A stretch of DNA of 64,000 nucleotides from Sedimentitalea todarodis (GCF_032595355.1 NZ_JASMWN010000023.1:1-64000); one strand, 5' to 3'. Positions 1-8,498 are shown, counted from the stretch's first letter. The notes: generated from the letters alone by a model not told the origin. Program-made: numbers and translations.

Positions 1-600
1 TGTCAACCGAGGCAAAATCACCTCGATCAACAGCAAACTCTCAACTTCACAATCCGCGAAACAAATCCCGACTACGCGCAACCCACGTCACAAGCGCCCA
101 TATCGCGAAGCGATTTAGTGCCAGAGCTGTTTCTCGTAGTGCGGCCTGCGCCGTTTGCCATGTTTCCCCGTCATTGAGACCGTCATTTTCTGCACCCACA
201 TTCGCGCCCACATTTTTCTCACGATAGGCGAAATGGCGATACGAAGTAAAGCACTGAAAAGCCGCAACTTTCCCAGTTGCGGCTTGCGCTTCGTATCTCA
301 AAAAAGGGATAGTGGCGGAGGGAATGACTCGCTCCGCAATTCGGCTGTTTTGGCGTTTCGGATCGTGTCTAGACGCCACGAAAATCTCTGAAATTTTGAG
401 AAAAGTGTCCGACCCCTTGCCGATGGGCATCGCGCCACCGCGAAGGATTTGACATGTTTTCGATGCGGTGCGCCAATTTACGCCCGCCCCGCCTGTTTCG
501 AACATAGCCTCAGAGCACGCAACATACCGACTTGAATAGGTTTTATTCTCACGCATTCGTTCTCTTGCGACCGAAGTGAGTTGCGCAAAAGGAGACGAAA
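1..600. other. Left edge, no gene assigned
   Basis: I can support no gene here. A 169-codon open frame on the minus strand (47-556) matches no family I recognise, and its frame runs through a strong hairpin, so I do not call it. The stretch holds that hairpin at 238-297, a smaller stem at 313-336 (GCGGAG/CTCCGC), and the leader of the HTH gene starting at 601. A weak promoter-like TTGACA lies at 449-454. Confidence 0.5.
238..297. terminator. Two-tier inverted repeat, possible bidirectional terminator
   Basis: The outer arms GATACGAAG (238-246) and CTTCGTATC (289-297) are perfectly complementary. The inner arms AAGCCGCAACT (259-269) and AGTTGCGGCTT (275-285) form an 11-bp stem around a 5-nt loop. 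On the minus strand the structure lies just after a short T run; on the plus strand no clean U tract follows. It could be a terminator or part of an element end; the sequence does not decide. Confidence 0.45.
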
Positions 601-801
601 ATGAGCGAAGTATGTGTGAATCAGAAAGAACTGGCGGCCCGCTGGAAGATCAGCCACCGAACACTCGAGCGCTGGCGTTGGGTCCAGGAAGGCCCGCGAT
701 ACCTGAGGATCGGCGGCCGGGTCGTTTATCGACTGTCCGACGTCGAGGCATTCGAACGCAAGGTTCAAAGCGTTCCTGATGAGCTACTGGCCGAAGGCTG
801 A
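601..801 (+). CDS. AlpA/excisionase-like helix-turn-helix protein
   Basis: A 66-residue protein with a MerR/AlpA-type winged HTH. An N-terminal segment 'NQKELAARWKISHRTLERWR' is followed by 'GPRYLRIGGRVVYRLSDVEAF', the pattern of small DNA-binding proteins such as AlpA and the excisionases of integrative elements. The ATG at 601 is preceded by a purine-rich stretch (AAAAGGAGACGAAA) containing a good GGAG site. Proteins of this type normally control excision or early genes of a mobile element, which fits the defence and recombinase genes that follow. It could instead be a local repressor of the brx-like operon. The family call is fairly firm, the role is inferred. Confidence 0.7.
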   Translation: MSEVCVNQKELAARWKISHRTLERWRWVQEGPRYLRIGGRVVYRLSDVEAFERKVQSVPDELLAEG

Positions 802-915
802 GCAACCAACCTCGCCCCTCCCAAGGCTACGACATCGCGAAAAAGACAATCTTGCGAAGCATTTCGATTGAACACGACATGACTCCCCGCTAGCGTGCAG
901 CCAGCACAAAAAATG

Positions 916-940
916 GGCGCGCATATTAATCAAACGCGCC
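916..940. promoter_or_regulatory. Candidate operator for the WYL regulator
   Basis: A perfect inverted repeat GGCGCG-N13-CGCGCC lies 16 bases before the GTG start of the WYL-domain regulator. The AT-rich centre (CATATTAATC) contrasts with the flanks. BrxR/CapW-type WYL regulators are known to bind inverted repeats upstream of their own operons, so autoregulation here is plausible. The assignment rests on position and symmetry only. Confidence 0.4.
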
Positions 941-956
941 GAGCCGGGAGTGCGAA

Positions 957-1817
957 GTGGATAGTGACAAATCGGAGCTTCGTTGGGGAGTCGCGCAGCG
1001 CCTCGAGTTCATCGAGTTCCGATTGTTTTGGGAGGGGCGAGTGAACCGCAGCGATTTGATGGAGCAGTTCGGGCTGTCGGTGAACCAAGCGTCCGCCGAC
1101 CTGAATCGCTACATCGGCTTCGCTCCAGACAACATGGTCTATGACAAGAGCGCGCGGACGTATGTCCGGTGTCCCGACTACGCTGCACAGTTCCTGAAAC
1201 CTGACGCCAGCCGCTACCTCGCACAGCTACGGTCCTTGGCCGATGGTATCCTCGACAGTGACGATACCTGGATCGCCGAACTTCCATCCTATGATGCTGC
1301 GCCAACGCCAGCCCGTGGGGTGAACCCTGTCACCCTGCGATCCGTTGTAGGCGCCATCCGCCGTTCAGAGGCAATCGAGGTGAAGTATCAGTCCCTATCG
1401 CGCCCCGAGCCGACCTGGCGGTGGATCGCACCCCACGCCATCGGGTTCGATGGATTTAGATGGCATACCCGGGCATTCTGTAAGACCAACGAAGTCTTCA
1501 AGGACTTCCTGCTTTCGCGCATTCTCCGGACTCGCGGAGTTGAAGCCAGCAAGGCCACTGAAGCTGCCGATACCGACTGGCAAGAGCATGTCACGCTTGA
1601 GATTGCCCCCCACCCTGAACTCTCCGAGAACCAGAAGAAGGTGATCGCGCTCGACTATGGGATGCGCGGTGGCAAGGCGAAGATCAAAGTTCGACGCGCT
1701 CTGCTCCACTACGCGCTCAAGCGTCTCGGGCTCGACACAAATCCAACTGCGCGTCAACCAAAGGATCAGCAGATTGTTCTACTCAACCCCGGCGTGATCG
1801 GCCCTCGCAATGAATAA
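957..1817 (+). CDS. brxR: WYL-domain transcriptional regulator, BrxR/CapW-like
   Basis: A 286-residue regulator. Residues about 10-75 form a winged helix (FRLFWEGRVNRSDLMEQFGLS), and residues about 125-210 are a WYL-type domain with the pattern 'AIEVKYQSLSRPEPTWRWIAPHAIGFDGFRWHTRAFC'. A short C-terminal domain follows. This is the layout of BrxR/CapW, which repress BREX, CBASS and other defence operons. The GTG start at 957 has GGGAG six bases upstream and is the only start giving the whole HTH. The stop overlaps the next gene by 8 bases, so it heads the operon. An inverted repeat at 916-940 is a likely operator. The family is clear; the ligand and derepression trigger are unknown. Confidence 0.8.
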   Translation: MDSDKSELRWGVAQRLEFIEFRLFWEGRVNRSDLMEQFGLSVNQASADLNRYIGFAPDNMVYDKSARTYVRCPDYAAQFLKPDASRYLAQLRSLADGILDSDDTWIAELPSYDAAPTPARGVNPVTLRSVVGAIRRSEAIEVKYQSLSRPEPTWRWIAPHAIGFDGFRWHTRAFCKTNEVFKDFLLSRILRTRGVEASKATEAADTDWQEHVTLEIAPHPELSENQKKVIALDYGMRGGKAKIKVRRALLHYALKRLGLDTNPTARQPKDQQIVLLNPGVIGPRNE

Positions 1818-2610
1818 CGGATCAGACTTGCACAAGGAGAAGGCAAACCTCCAGCGTTTTGGATTTAGCGCCGAAACGGGTGGGGCACATGCCTCCCGGA
1901 CAATCATGGTGGATGAACTCAGCAGACTATTTGACGCGGTTCAGGATCCTCTTTCTGATCGTGACAAATATCGCTTGGCGATTATTGAGGAAAATGCGCT
2001 TGGAAAGAGATCTGCAAAAACGCGCACACTGACATTTCGGCACCTTGCTGACCTCTACGGACTCGATCCGCACCTACTGGTATTTCGCGGCTTCAGGTTT
2101 TTTTGGGACCGGGATCTGGACGGGCATGCGCTACTAGCCCTTCAATGCGCATTCGCACGGGACGCACTTTTGAGATCATCGGCCCCCTTCATTTCTTCGA
2201 AAATCGAGGGCGTAACAGTGTCACGCGAGTCAATGGAAGCGCATATCGAAGCACTCTTTCCAAATCGCTTCAGCGCGGCGACGCTCAAGTCAACAGCTCA
2301 AAATTTGAACTCATCTTGGACAAAAGCCGGACACCTGTCCGGTCGTGCCGTGAAAATCCGCTGCAAGGCCAATCCAACACCCGGGAATGCTGCGTATGCT
2401 GTCTTCTTAGGATACTTGGCAGGGCTCAGAGGGCTTTCGCTCTTTAGTAGCCCATACGCAAAACTACTGGACTGTAGCGCGGACAAATCCCTCGAATTGG
2501 CACAACAAGCGGGTCAAAAAGGGTGGCTGAGTATCAACCACATCGCCGACGTGTTTGAAGTTTCATTTCCCAATCTACTGCCGCGTACCGACCGGGAGTG
2601 GTTGCAATGA
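1810..2610 (+). CDS. brxA: BrxA-like protein (DUF1819 type)
   Basis: A 266-residue protein resembling BrxA, the small DNA-binding subunit of BREX phage-defence systems. Recognisable features are the N-terminal 'ASRTIMVDELSRLF', the 'ENALGKRSAKTRTLTFRHLADLYGLD' stretch and the C-terminal helical part ending in 'FEVSFPNLL'. It is longer than the roughly 200-residue BrxA of E. coli, as in the variant found in Proteobacteria with long N-termini. It overlaps brxR by 8 bases and brxB by 4 (ATGA), so translation is coupled. Assignment rests mainly on its order directly before a clear BrxB and BrxC. Base composition is visibly more AT-rich than the chromosomal genes further right, suggesting transfer. 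Confidence 0.7.
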   Translation: MNNGSDLHKEKANLQRFGFSAETGGAHASRTIMVDELSRLFDAVQDPLSDRDKYRLAIIEENALGKRSAKTRTLTFRHLADLYGLDPHLLVFRGFRFFWDRDLDGHALLALQCAFARDALLRSSAPFISSKIEGVTVSRESMEAHIEALFPNRFSAATLKSTAQNLNSSWTKAGHLSGRAVKIRCKANPTPGNAAYAVFLGYLAGLRGLSLFSSPYAKLLDCSADKSLELAQQAGQKGWLSINHIADVFEVSFPNLLPRTDREWLQ

Positions 2611-3158
2611 GCCGCGTCAAACGCCTCGTGAAATCCTACGCTCAGTTCATCTCTATACCTTGGCGGGATGATGCCGCTGCGGCGCAGCGAGTGGTGTTTT
2701 GCGTCTATCATGAGACTGAGGAGCGAGCGCTTAGAACCAAGATAGATGAGTTCGAATTGGCATCCAGACAAGCTGGACACGATTGGCACCTCTACGACCT
2801 GACAAACACATTCGCAGAGTGGTTGGCATCACAGAGATATGCGAAATCCTACTTCGAAAAGCCAAGCCTGTTGGCGACAATATATCCAAGATACCTAGAG
2901 CATTTGGCTTTGGATTTTGAGCGCCGCATCTCTGAGATCGAGTCGCCCGACAATAGTGTGATTGCTATTTCCGGCGTTGGCAGTTTGTTTGGGTTTCTCA
3001 AAGTCAAAGATGTGGTCGATCGCCTGGCTCCAATGGTATCGGGCAGACTCGTGATATTCTTCCCCGGCAGTTACGAAGACAATAACTACCGGCTTCTCGA
3101 CGGCTATGATGGCTGGAACTACCTGGCCGTTCCGATAACAGCTGACAAAATTTTCTGA
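2607..3158 (+). CDS. brxB: BrxB-like protein (DUF1788)
   Basis: A 183-residue DUF1788 protein, the BrxB component of BREX. Diagnostic stretches are 'VVFCVYHETEERALRTKIDEFE', 'GHDWHLYDLTNTFAEWLA', 'NSVIAISGVGSLFGFLKV' and 'GRLVIFFPGSYEDNNYRLLDG'. The start at 2607 is chosen because its ATG overlaps the brxA TGA; an upstream in-frame GTG at 2598 would add three residues. Length is normal for the family. BrxB has no assigned chemistry; it is needed with BrxA and BrxC in active BREX systems. The gene sits 14 bases before brxC with the purine-rich 'GAAAGAGA' between them. Confidence 0.82.
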   Translation: MSRVKRLVKSYAQFISIPWRDDAAAAQRVVFCVYHETEERALRTKIDEFELASRQAGHDWHLYDLTNTFAEWLASQRYAKSYFEKPSLLATIYPRYLEHLALDFERRISEIESPDNSVIAISGVGSLFGFLKVKDVVDRLAPMVSGRLVIFFPGSYEDNNYRLLDGYDGWNYLAVPITADKIF

Positions 3159-3172
3159 GAAAGAGACCTCGA

Positions 3173-5506
3173 ATGCAACTTCGCTCACTCTATCGGCAAG
3201 ATCCCACGGCACGTAAACTCGTCAACGAAGGCGTCGCAAACGTGAATGATGGCACGTCGTCACTTGCGAGGGACGTATTGCGGTATGAGCTCGAGACCTT
3301 TGTATGTGACGGACAGTATGGCTCCGGTATGGCGCATATCCTTGACACCTATCTAAAAAACATTGACCAGGCGCAGCAGCCTGCTGTTTGGGTCAGCGGT
3401 TTCTTCGGGTCTGGTAAATCCCACATGGTGAAGATGCTTCGCGCACTTTGGTTAGACACCACTTTTGACGACGGTGCGACAGCCCGAGGCATAGCAGACC
3501 TGCCCCAAGACGTTCGCGATCATCTAAAGGAATTGACGGTTCAATCTCGTCGTTATGGTGGCCTGCACGCAGCCTCGGGAACGCTCGGTGCTGGCGCCAG
3601 CGGTAGCGTTCGCCTCGCCCTGCTTGGAATTGTGTTTAAATCGGTCGGGTTGCCAGAACAATATCCTCTCGCTCGGTTCGCAATGTGGTTGAGGAAGGAA
3701 GAAATAGAGGAACAGGTTCGCGCTCACGTAGAAGCAAGTGGATATGACTGGGATGAAGAACTCGCCAATTTCTACGTGGCAGAAGGTCTCCATGCAGCCC
3801 TAATCGAAGCAAAACCACAGCTTTTTGCCTCGTCCAACTCCATGGTTGATGCTCTTCAAAACACTTATCCGAACGTTCAGGACGTCTCCAATCAGGAAAT
3901 GATTTCCGCTATTCGGACAGCCATTTCACGCGAAAACAGACTCCCTCTAACCTTGATCGTACTCGATGAAGTTCAGCAATTCATTGGCACCAGTGGCGAT
4001 CGAGCTATCGAAGTTCAAGAAATGGTTGAAGCGGTCGTAAAAGACGAAAGCCTAGGCGGCAAGCTCACTTTTGTCGGAACCGGTCAAACGGCGGTCACTG
4101 GAACGCCCACCCTTGCAAAGCTTCAGGGTCGCTTCACTATTCGCATCGAACTTTCAGATACGGACGTAGATGCAGTGGTGAGGCAAGTTATCCTTGCCAA
4201 GAACGCCGAGTCCAAGCCCAATATCGAAGCTATGATGCAAGAAAATATTGGTGAGATATCACGGCACTTGAGTGGAACCAACATCGGCCACCGGCAAAAT
4301 GACGTCGCTTTCTTTACGCAGGACTACCCTATCCTTCCTGTTCGTCGGCGCTTTTGGGAATCCGCTAATAGAGTTCTGGATGCGTCAGGTACCGATAGTC
4401 AACTTCGCAACCAGCTTAGCCTTATTCATAAGGCGATAAGGGAAAGTGCTGATCAAAAAATTGGGTTCGCTGTCCCGGCCGACTTTCTCTATTTTGACGG
4501 TGCAGATAAACTTTTGCAGGCCAGAATCTTGCCGCGAAAACTGCATGAAAAGACGATGTCTTGGATACATGGAAGTGATGATCAGAAATTGACGGCTCGC
4601 GCTTGCGGTATCATTTTTCTAATCAACAAGATCGGAAGCAGTAATTCTGAAATTGGGATTAAAGCGACGATTGATACAATCGCAGATCTGCTGGTCGACG
4701 ATCTTCCAACGGGCTCATCTGGACTTCGAAGCAAGCTGCCTAAGCTTCTCGACGCATGCGATCTCATCATGCGTGTCGGCGATGAGTATCGAATTCAGAC
4801 AGAAGAAAGCTCGGCTTGGAACGACGAATTCCTCAGTCAGAAAGCCACGTTAGCAAACCAATCACATCGTATCGAAGCAGAACGCGATGACCTCATCCGG
4901 AAGAAATTTGGTGCTCTTGTTGGGCGTGTGTCGCTGCTTCATGGCAACTCAAAAGTGACACGGGATGTAAGCGCGATCTTCGATCCGACGCTGCCGCCTG
5001 ATGCGAGCAAGCGAACCTACTTATGGATACGTGATGGTTGGGCAACTGACGACAATTCGGTTCGCGCAGACGCTCGTCAGGCTGGCAATCAATCCCCCAC
5101 GGTATTTGTCTTTATCCCCCGACGCTCTGCAGATGATCTGCGAAACAATATTCTTGAGTTCAAGGCGGCTAGTGCAACTCTCGATAAGCGTGGCGCTCCA
5201 GACACCCCTGAAGGCAAGGAAGCGCGCGGCGCGATGGAGACCATACGTCAGGTTGCCGAAGCGAAAATCAACGAATTGATCTTGGAGGCCATGTCCGGCG
5301 CCCGCGTATTCCAAGGGGGGGGTAACGAGCTAACCGGGAATGGGCTGCAGGCAACAGTTACTGAAGGGGCAGAGAACTCGCTCACCAGGCTCTACCCCCA
5401 GTTTGCGGTCGCGGACAATACTGGGTGGTCCAAAGTGTATGATAACGCCCACAAGGGAGCGCCGGACGCCCTGAAAGCAGTCGGCCATGAAGGGGAAGCG
5501 CCGTGA
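3173..5506 (+). CDS. brxC: BrxC-like AAA+ ATPase lacking its C-terminal third
   Basis: A 777-residue protein matching the N-terminal part of BrxC, the large ATPase of BREX. Walker A is GFFGSGKS at residues 76-83, Walker B LIVLDE at 261-266, and the family motif 'DYPILPVRRRFWE' lies at 383-395. BrxC proteins are usually about 1200 residues; this one ends at '...DALKAVGHEGEAP', where relatives continue into a long helical C-terminal region. Its TGA lies inside the GTG of the next gene (GTGA, 5503-5506). The ATPase module itself looks intact. No PglX methylase, PglZ or BrxL follows. Either a deletion joined brxC to the downstream nuclease, or this is a stable shortened form. Family certain, function of the short form unknown. 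Confidence 0.8.
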   Translation: MQLRSLYRQDPTARKLVNEGVANVNDGTSSLARDVLRYELETFVCDGQYGSGMAHILDTYLKNIDQAQQPAVWVSGFFGSGKSHMVKMLRALWLDTTFDDGATARGIADLPQDVRDHLKELTVQSRRYGGLHAASGTLGAGASGSVRLALLGIVFKSVGLPEQYPLARFAMWLRKEEIEEQVRAHVEASGYDWDEELANFYVAEGLHAALIEAKPQLFASSNSMVDALQNTYPNVQDVSNQEMISAIRTAISRENRLPLTLIVLDEVQQFIGTSGDRAIEVQEMVEAVVKDESLGGKLTFVGTGQTAVTGTPTLAKLQGRFTIRIELSDTDVDAVVRQVILAKNAESKPNIEAMMQENIGEISRHLSGTNIGHRQNDVAFFTQDYPILPVRRRFWESANRVLDASGTDSQLRNQLSLIHKAIRESADQKIGFAVPADFLYFDGADKLLQARILPRKLHEKTMSWIHGSDDQKLTARACGIIFLINKIGSSNSEIGIKATIDTIADLLVDDLPTGSSGLRSKLPKLLDACDLIMRVGDEYRIQTEESSAWNDEFLSQKATLANQSHRIEAERDDLIRKKFGALVGRVSLLHGNSKVTRDVSAIFDPTLPPDASKRTYLWIRDGWATDDNSVRADARQAGNQSPTVFVFIPRRSADDLRNNILEFKAASATLDKRGAPDTPEGKEARGAMETIRQVAEAKINELILEAMSGARVFQGGGNELTGNGLQATVTEGAENSLTRLYPQFAVADNTGWSKVYDNAHKGAPDALKAVGHEGEAP

Positions 5507-7455
5507 AGATTTCGACGATACTTGACCACATTGATAGCGGGCACATGGCGCTGCCAGAGTTCCAGCGCGGCTATGTGTGGAACCGTGACCAGGTCCGAGG
5601 CCTCTTCGACTCAATGTATCGACGTCACCCGGTCGGCGGGCTGCTTGTCTGGGCAACCGAAGCGAAGACGGCGGCCCATCGCGGCGATGGCCCTATCGCT
5701 GCAGGTATCGTCAAACTATTGTTGGATGGGCAACAGAGGATGACATCGCTCTATGGGGTTGTGAGGGGGCACCCGCCGAAATTCTTCGACGGCAATCCTC
5801 AAGCGTTCACCGGACTTCGTTTCCACCTCGGAACAGAAACCTTCGCATTCTACCAGCCAATCAAGATGCAGGACGATCCACTTTGGATCGATGTTACGGC
5901 CTTGATGCAGGCTGGCACTGCTGGCCTTGGCAGTTTTGTTGCGAAGCTCTCTGCTGACCCTGAACAGGTCGCAAACGTCGGTGACTTCGTGGGCCGCTTG
6001 AGCAAGCTGCTCAGCATCACTGACATCGACTTGCACATTGAAGAAGTTACCGGAGCTGACAAGACGCTCGACATCGTCGTCGACATATTCAATCGCGTAA
6101 ACAGCGGCGGCACCAAGCTTTCGAAGGGCGATCTCGCCCTTGCCAAGATCTGCGCCGAATGGCCCGACGCCCGCGACACCATGAAAGCGAAGATCAAGGA
6201 CTGGTCGGACGCAGGATACCATTTCAACATCGACTGGTTGTTGCGGTCGGTGAACACCATTCTCACGGGCGAAGCGAAGTTCAGCTATCTCCATGACAAG
6301 GATGCGATCGACATTCAGGACGGCCTGAAACGATCCTCAAAGCATATCGACACCTCGTTGAACTTGATTGCCGGACGCCTCGGCCTTGACCACGACCAAG
6401 TGTTCTTCGGCCGTTTCGGCGTTCCGGTGATGGTCCGATATATGGATAAGAAGAATGGCGGCCTAGACGCTAAGGAGCGCGACAAACTGCTGTTCTGGTT
6501 CGCGCAAGCTGGGATGTGGGGCCGCTTCTCAGGCTCGACCGAAACGGTCATAGACCAGGATCTGGCCGCGCTCGAAGGACCTAACGGCGGACTGGACGCG
6601 CTTATAGAACAGCTGCGCCTCTGGCATGGGGGCCTGAGAGTTGAACCGGGTCATTTCACTGGCTGGAGCCTCGGTGCTCGATTCTACCCCGTCCTCTACA
6701 TGCTTACGCGCATGGGGGAAGCTTCCGACTGGGGAACGGGTTTGCCACTCAAGGCGAATATGCTGGGCAAAATGAGCCGCCTCGAAGTCCACCACATCTT
6801 CCCCAAGGCCCAACTGTACAAACGGGAGTATCGTCGCGCTGAAGTGAATGCGTTGGCAAATTTCTGCTTCCTGACTAAAGACACCAACCTGAACATCAGT
6901 GATCGGTTGCCCGAGGACTACTTTTCCGAGGTGGAGGCGAAACACCCCGGTGCGCTGGCGTCACAATGGATCCCGATGGACCCCGCGCTCTGGAAGATCG
7001 AACGCTATCTCGACTTCCTGGAAGCACGAAAGAACCTACTGGCTGCCGAAGCAAACAAGCGCTTCGAAGAGCTTCTGCATGGCGACACGCAATGGCTAGC
7101 CGCAGGGACGACACCCCCCGCTGCGACGACTTCCGGACCAATAGGTGGGATTACCAGCGAAGCCGAAGAGCAGGAGCTGGAAACCCTGAATCAGTGGGTG
7201 GAAGACCAAGGCCTGCCGCGTGGGCTGGTCGCCTTCGACTACGCGGACCCTGCAACTGGTGCGCAAAAGGCTGTCTTTGATCTAGCCTGGCCAGAAGGCC
7301 TTCAGCCCGGATTGACGGGACCAGTTGTCGTACTGCTGAACGAGACTGCAGAAGTACTGGCTTTGGCTAGCTCGGCTGGGTTCCGGTGCTTCACCGCGGC
7401 GGCAGAGTTCCAAGCATACGTTAAAACTGAGATCTTAAACTCAGAGGCTGCGTAG
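5503..7455 (+). CDS. DUF262/DUF1524 GmrSD-like nuclease
   Basis: A 650-residue protein of the GmrSD/Type IV restriction superfamily. The N-terminal DUF262 domain has the nucleotide-binding signature LLDGQQRMTSLYG at residues 73-85 and the 'IFNRVNSGGTKLSKGDLALAK' element near 195-216. The C-terminal DUF1524 domain has the His-Me/HNH motif EVHHIFPK at 428-435 followed by the expected Asn-rich 'NALANFCFLTKDTNLNIS'. Such enzymes cleave modified phage DNA or, as in SspE and BrxU, act as effectors beside modification-based defence. The GTG at 5503 is the normal N-terminus of this family (MKISTILDHIDSG), so this gene is complete although brxC before it is not. GC is higher than in brxABC, consistent with a separate origin. 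Confidence 0.85.
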   Translation: MKISTILDHIDSGHMALPEFQRGYVWNRDQVRGLFDSMYRRHPVGGLLVWATEAKTAAHRGDGPIAAGIVKLLLDGQQRMTSLYGVVRGHPPKFFDGNPQAFTGLRFHLGTETFAFYQPIKMQDDPLWIDVTALMQAGTAGLGSFVAKLSADPEQVANVGDFVGRLSKLLSITDIDLHIEEVTGADKTLDIVVDIFNRVNSGGTKLSKGDLALAKICAEWPDARDTMKAKIKDWSDAGYHFNIDWLLRSVNTILTGEAKFSYLHDKDAIDIQDGLKRSSKHIDTSLNLIAGRLGLDHDQVFFGRFGVPVMVRYMDKKNGGLDAKERDKLLFWFAQAGMWGRFSGSTETVIDQDLAALEGPNGGLDALIEQLRLWHGGLRVEPGHFTGWSLGARFYPVLYMLTRMGEASDWGTGLPLKANMLGKMSRLEVHHIFPKAQLYKREYRRAEVNALANFCFLTKDTNLNISDRLPEDYFSEVEAKHPGALASQWIPMDPALWKIERYLDFLEARKNLLAAEANKRFEELLHGDTQWLAAGTTPPAATTSGPIGGITSEAEEQELETLNQWVEDQGLPRGLVAFDYADPATGAQKAVFDLAWPEGLQPGLTGPVVVLLNETAEVLALASSAGFRCFTAAAEFQAYVKTEILNSEAA

Positions 7456-7538
7456 GCGGAAATACATCGGAAGCGAGGTGTCGGGTACCGGGCTTCGGAT
7501 GTTCCTGAAAACAGGTCGGCAACTGATTGACAGTCCCA

Positions 7539-7796
7539 CTACAATGACCCGCACGCCTGCGCCTGATCCCGGATCACAGCGTAGTCACGCATCATCTGAA
7601 CGATGGCCGATTCGTCCGGCAGCATCGCCAATTCTTCAGCCGCCTGCGCCTGAAACCCCCGGCTGTATTCGACGACCGGCGGACACGCTGCCACGCCGCC
7701 TGCCTCAAAACCCTCCGTCGCGCAGCCGCTCAACAAGCTCGTAGCGATTGCGAGGACGGCGAGCCGCCGCCTCCAGCATTCGACGTTGGATTTCAT
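7539..7796 (-). CDS. Rz1-like outer-membrane spanin lipoprotein
   Basis: An 85-residue protein starting 'MKSNVECWRRRLAVLAIATS' with a lipobox LLSGC at residues 20-24, a typical lipoprotein signal. The remainder is short and helical with several cysteines. Its 5' part is nested in another frame of the gene upstream on the same strand (7705-7962), the arrangement of Rz/Rz1 spanin pairs that fuse inner and outer membranes at phage lysis. I chose the internal Met at 7796 because it places a signal sequence at the N-terminus. It lies antisense to both flanking defence operons and is likely a relic; expression is doubtful. Confidence 0.55.
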   Translation of the reverse strand: MKSNVECWRRRLAVLAIATSLLSGCATEGFEAGGVAACPPVVEYSRGFQAQAAEELAMLPDESAIVQMMRDYAVIRDQAQACGSL

Positions 7797-7962
7797 TGGC
7801 CTTCTCCGTGGTTTCGAGACGTTCAGCGATCCGCCCGACGTGCTCGCCGGAGCGGCGGATCGACAACAGGAACAGGACAATGGCAACGGCGATGGCACCG
7901 TAGCGCAGCGCGGCCTTCATCCATGGGGCTGCGGCGATCCCGCCGAGAATGGTGGTGATCAT
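7705..7962 (-). CDS. Rz-like inner-membrane spanin / holin-class protein
   Basis: An 85-residue protein: one N-terminal membrane helix (AALRYGAIAVAIVLFLLSI, residues about 18-36) followed by a charged, probably coiled-coil tail (HVGRIAERLETTEKANEIQRR). This is the layout of phage i-spanins and of small proteins next to Rhodobacterales phage muramidases. The ATG at 7962 overlaps the stop of the preceding gene (ATGA), and its 3' part overlaps the lipoprotein gene. It belongs to a stranded phage lysis cassette. The alternative is a small holin accessory protein. Confidence 0.5.
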   Translation of the reverse strand: MITTILGGIAAAPWMKAALRYGAIAVAIVLFLLSIRRSGEHVGRIAERLETTEKANEIQRRMLEAAARRPRNRYELVERLRDGGF

Positions 7963-8224
7963 CGCTGCCCCCGCTTCCAATCATCAAGGCGGGCGTAGAT
8001 CGTGACCGCAATGCCAACGAGCGCCACGGCGATGAACACCCAACGAAGCGTGTTGAGATATGGCACAAGTGGCAGGACGGCGGACTGGGTCTCGGCCAGG
8101 ACGCTCTGTGCGACTTCGACCCCCGCCGCGCCCAGCGTCGCCACTCCGGCCGCGCCACCACCCGTCATTGTGCGGCTGTCGGCCAAAACCTCGCGCGCTG
8201 GTGGCGTTTCTTCGGCGAAGGCAA
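7959..8224 (-). pseudogene. C-terminal fragment of a holin-associated N-acetylmuramidase
   Basis: The readable frame ends in a single membrane helix and short basic tail (LRWVFIAVALVGIAVTIYARLDDWKRGQR), like the C-terminus of Rhodobacterales holin-associated muramidases. The frame continues upstream of the first Met as '...AREVLADSRTMTGGG' and then meets a TAG at about 8229-8231. The whole catalytic domain is therefore missing. A 75-residue protein could still start at 8186. The break near 8230 coincides with the start of an unrelated plus-strand fragment, so this is a recombination junction. Confidence 0.5.
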
Positions 8225-8225
8225 C

Positions 8226-8498
8226 GTGCTAAACGTCGAGACCGAGGACGGCGCGACCGGCGCTGATCTCCGTCAGGTGCTGTTCGGTGAGCACGACCCT
8301 GCCGTTGGTTTCGACGATGTGCTGAGCAGCCTCTACATTCAGGTGCTTCGGCCTCTGTGCTGGACGGGGCTGCTTCAAATGGACCGAAACGAGAGCGTCC
8401 GGAGCACCCAGCGCAGCGTGTTCACCAAGACGCCGTTGTGGCGGGCGGTTCTGCGGTTGGAGACCGATTGTATAGTGAGCGGGGCGACAAGGCACTGA
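8226..8498 (+). pseudogene. Unidentified C-terminal gene fragment
   Basis: An 89-codon frame containing 'GFDDVLSSLYIQVLRPLCWTGLL' and 'VFTKTPLWRAVLRLETD', which has the look of a real protein C-terminus but no recognisable family, start signal or ribosome site. It begins exactly where the antisense muramidase fragment ends. I take it as the 3' remnant of a gene broken by the same rearrangement. It could also be chance coding-like sequence. Confidence 0.3.

Noticed and set aside
47..556. 169-codon minus-strand frame at the left edge
   Set aside because: No family features, no ribosome site, and it reads through a strong hairpin; probably non-coding element end.
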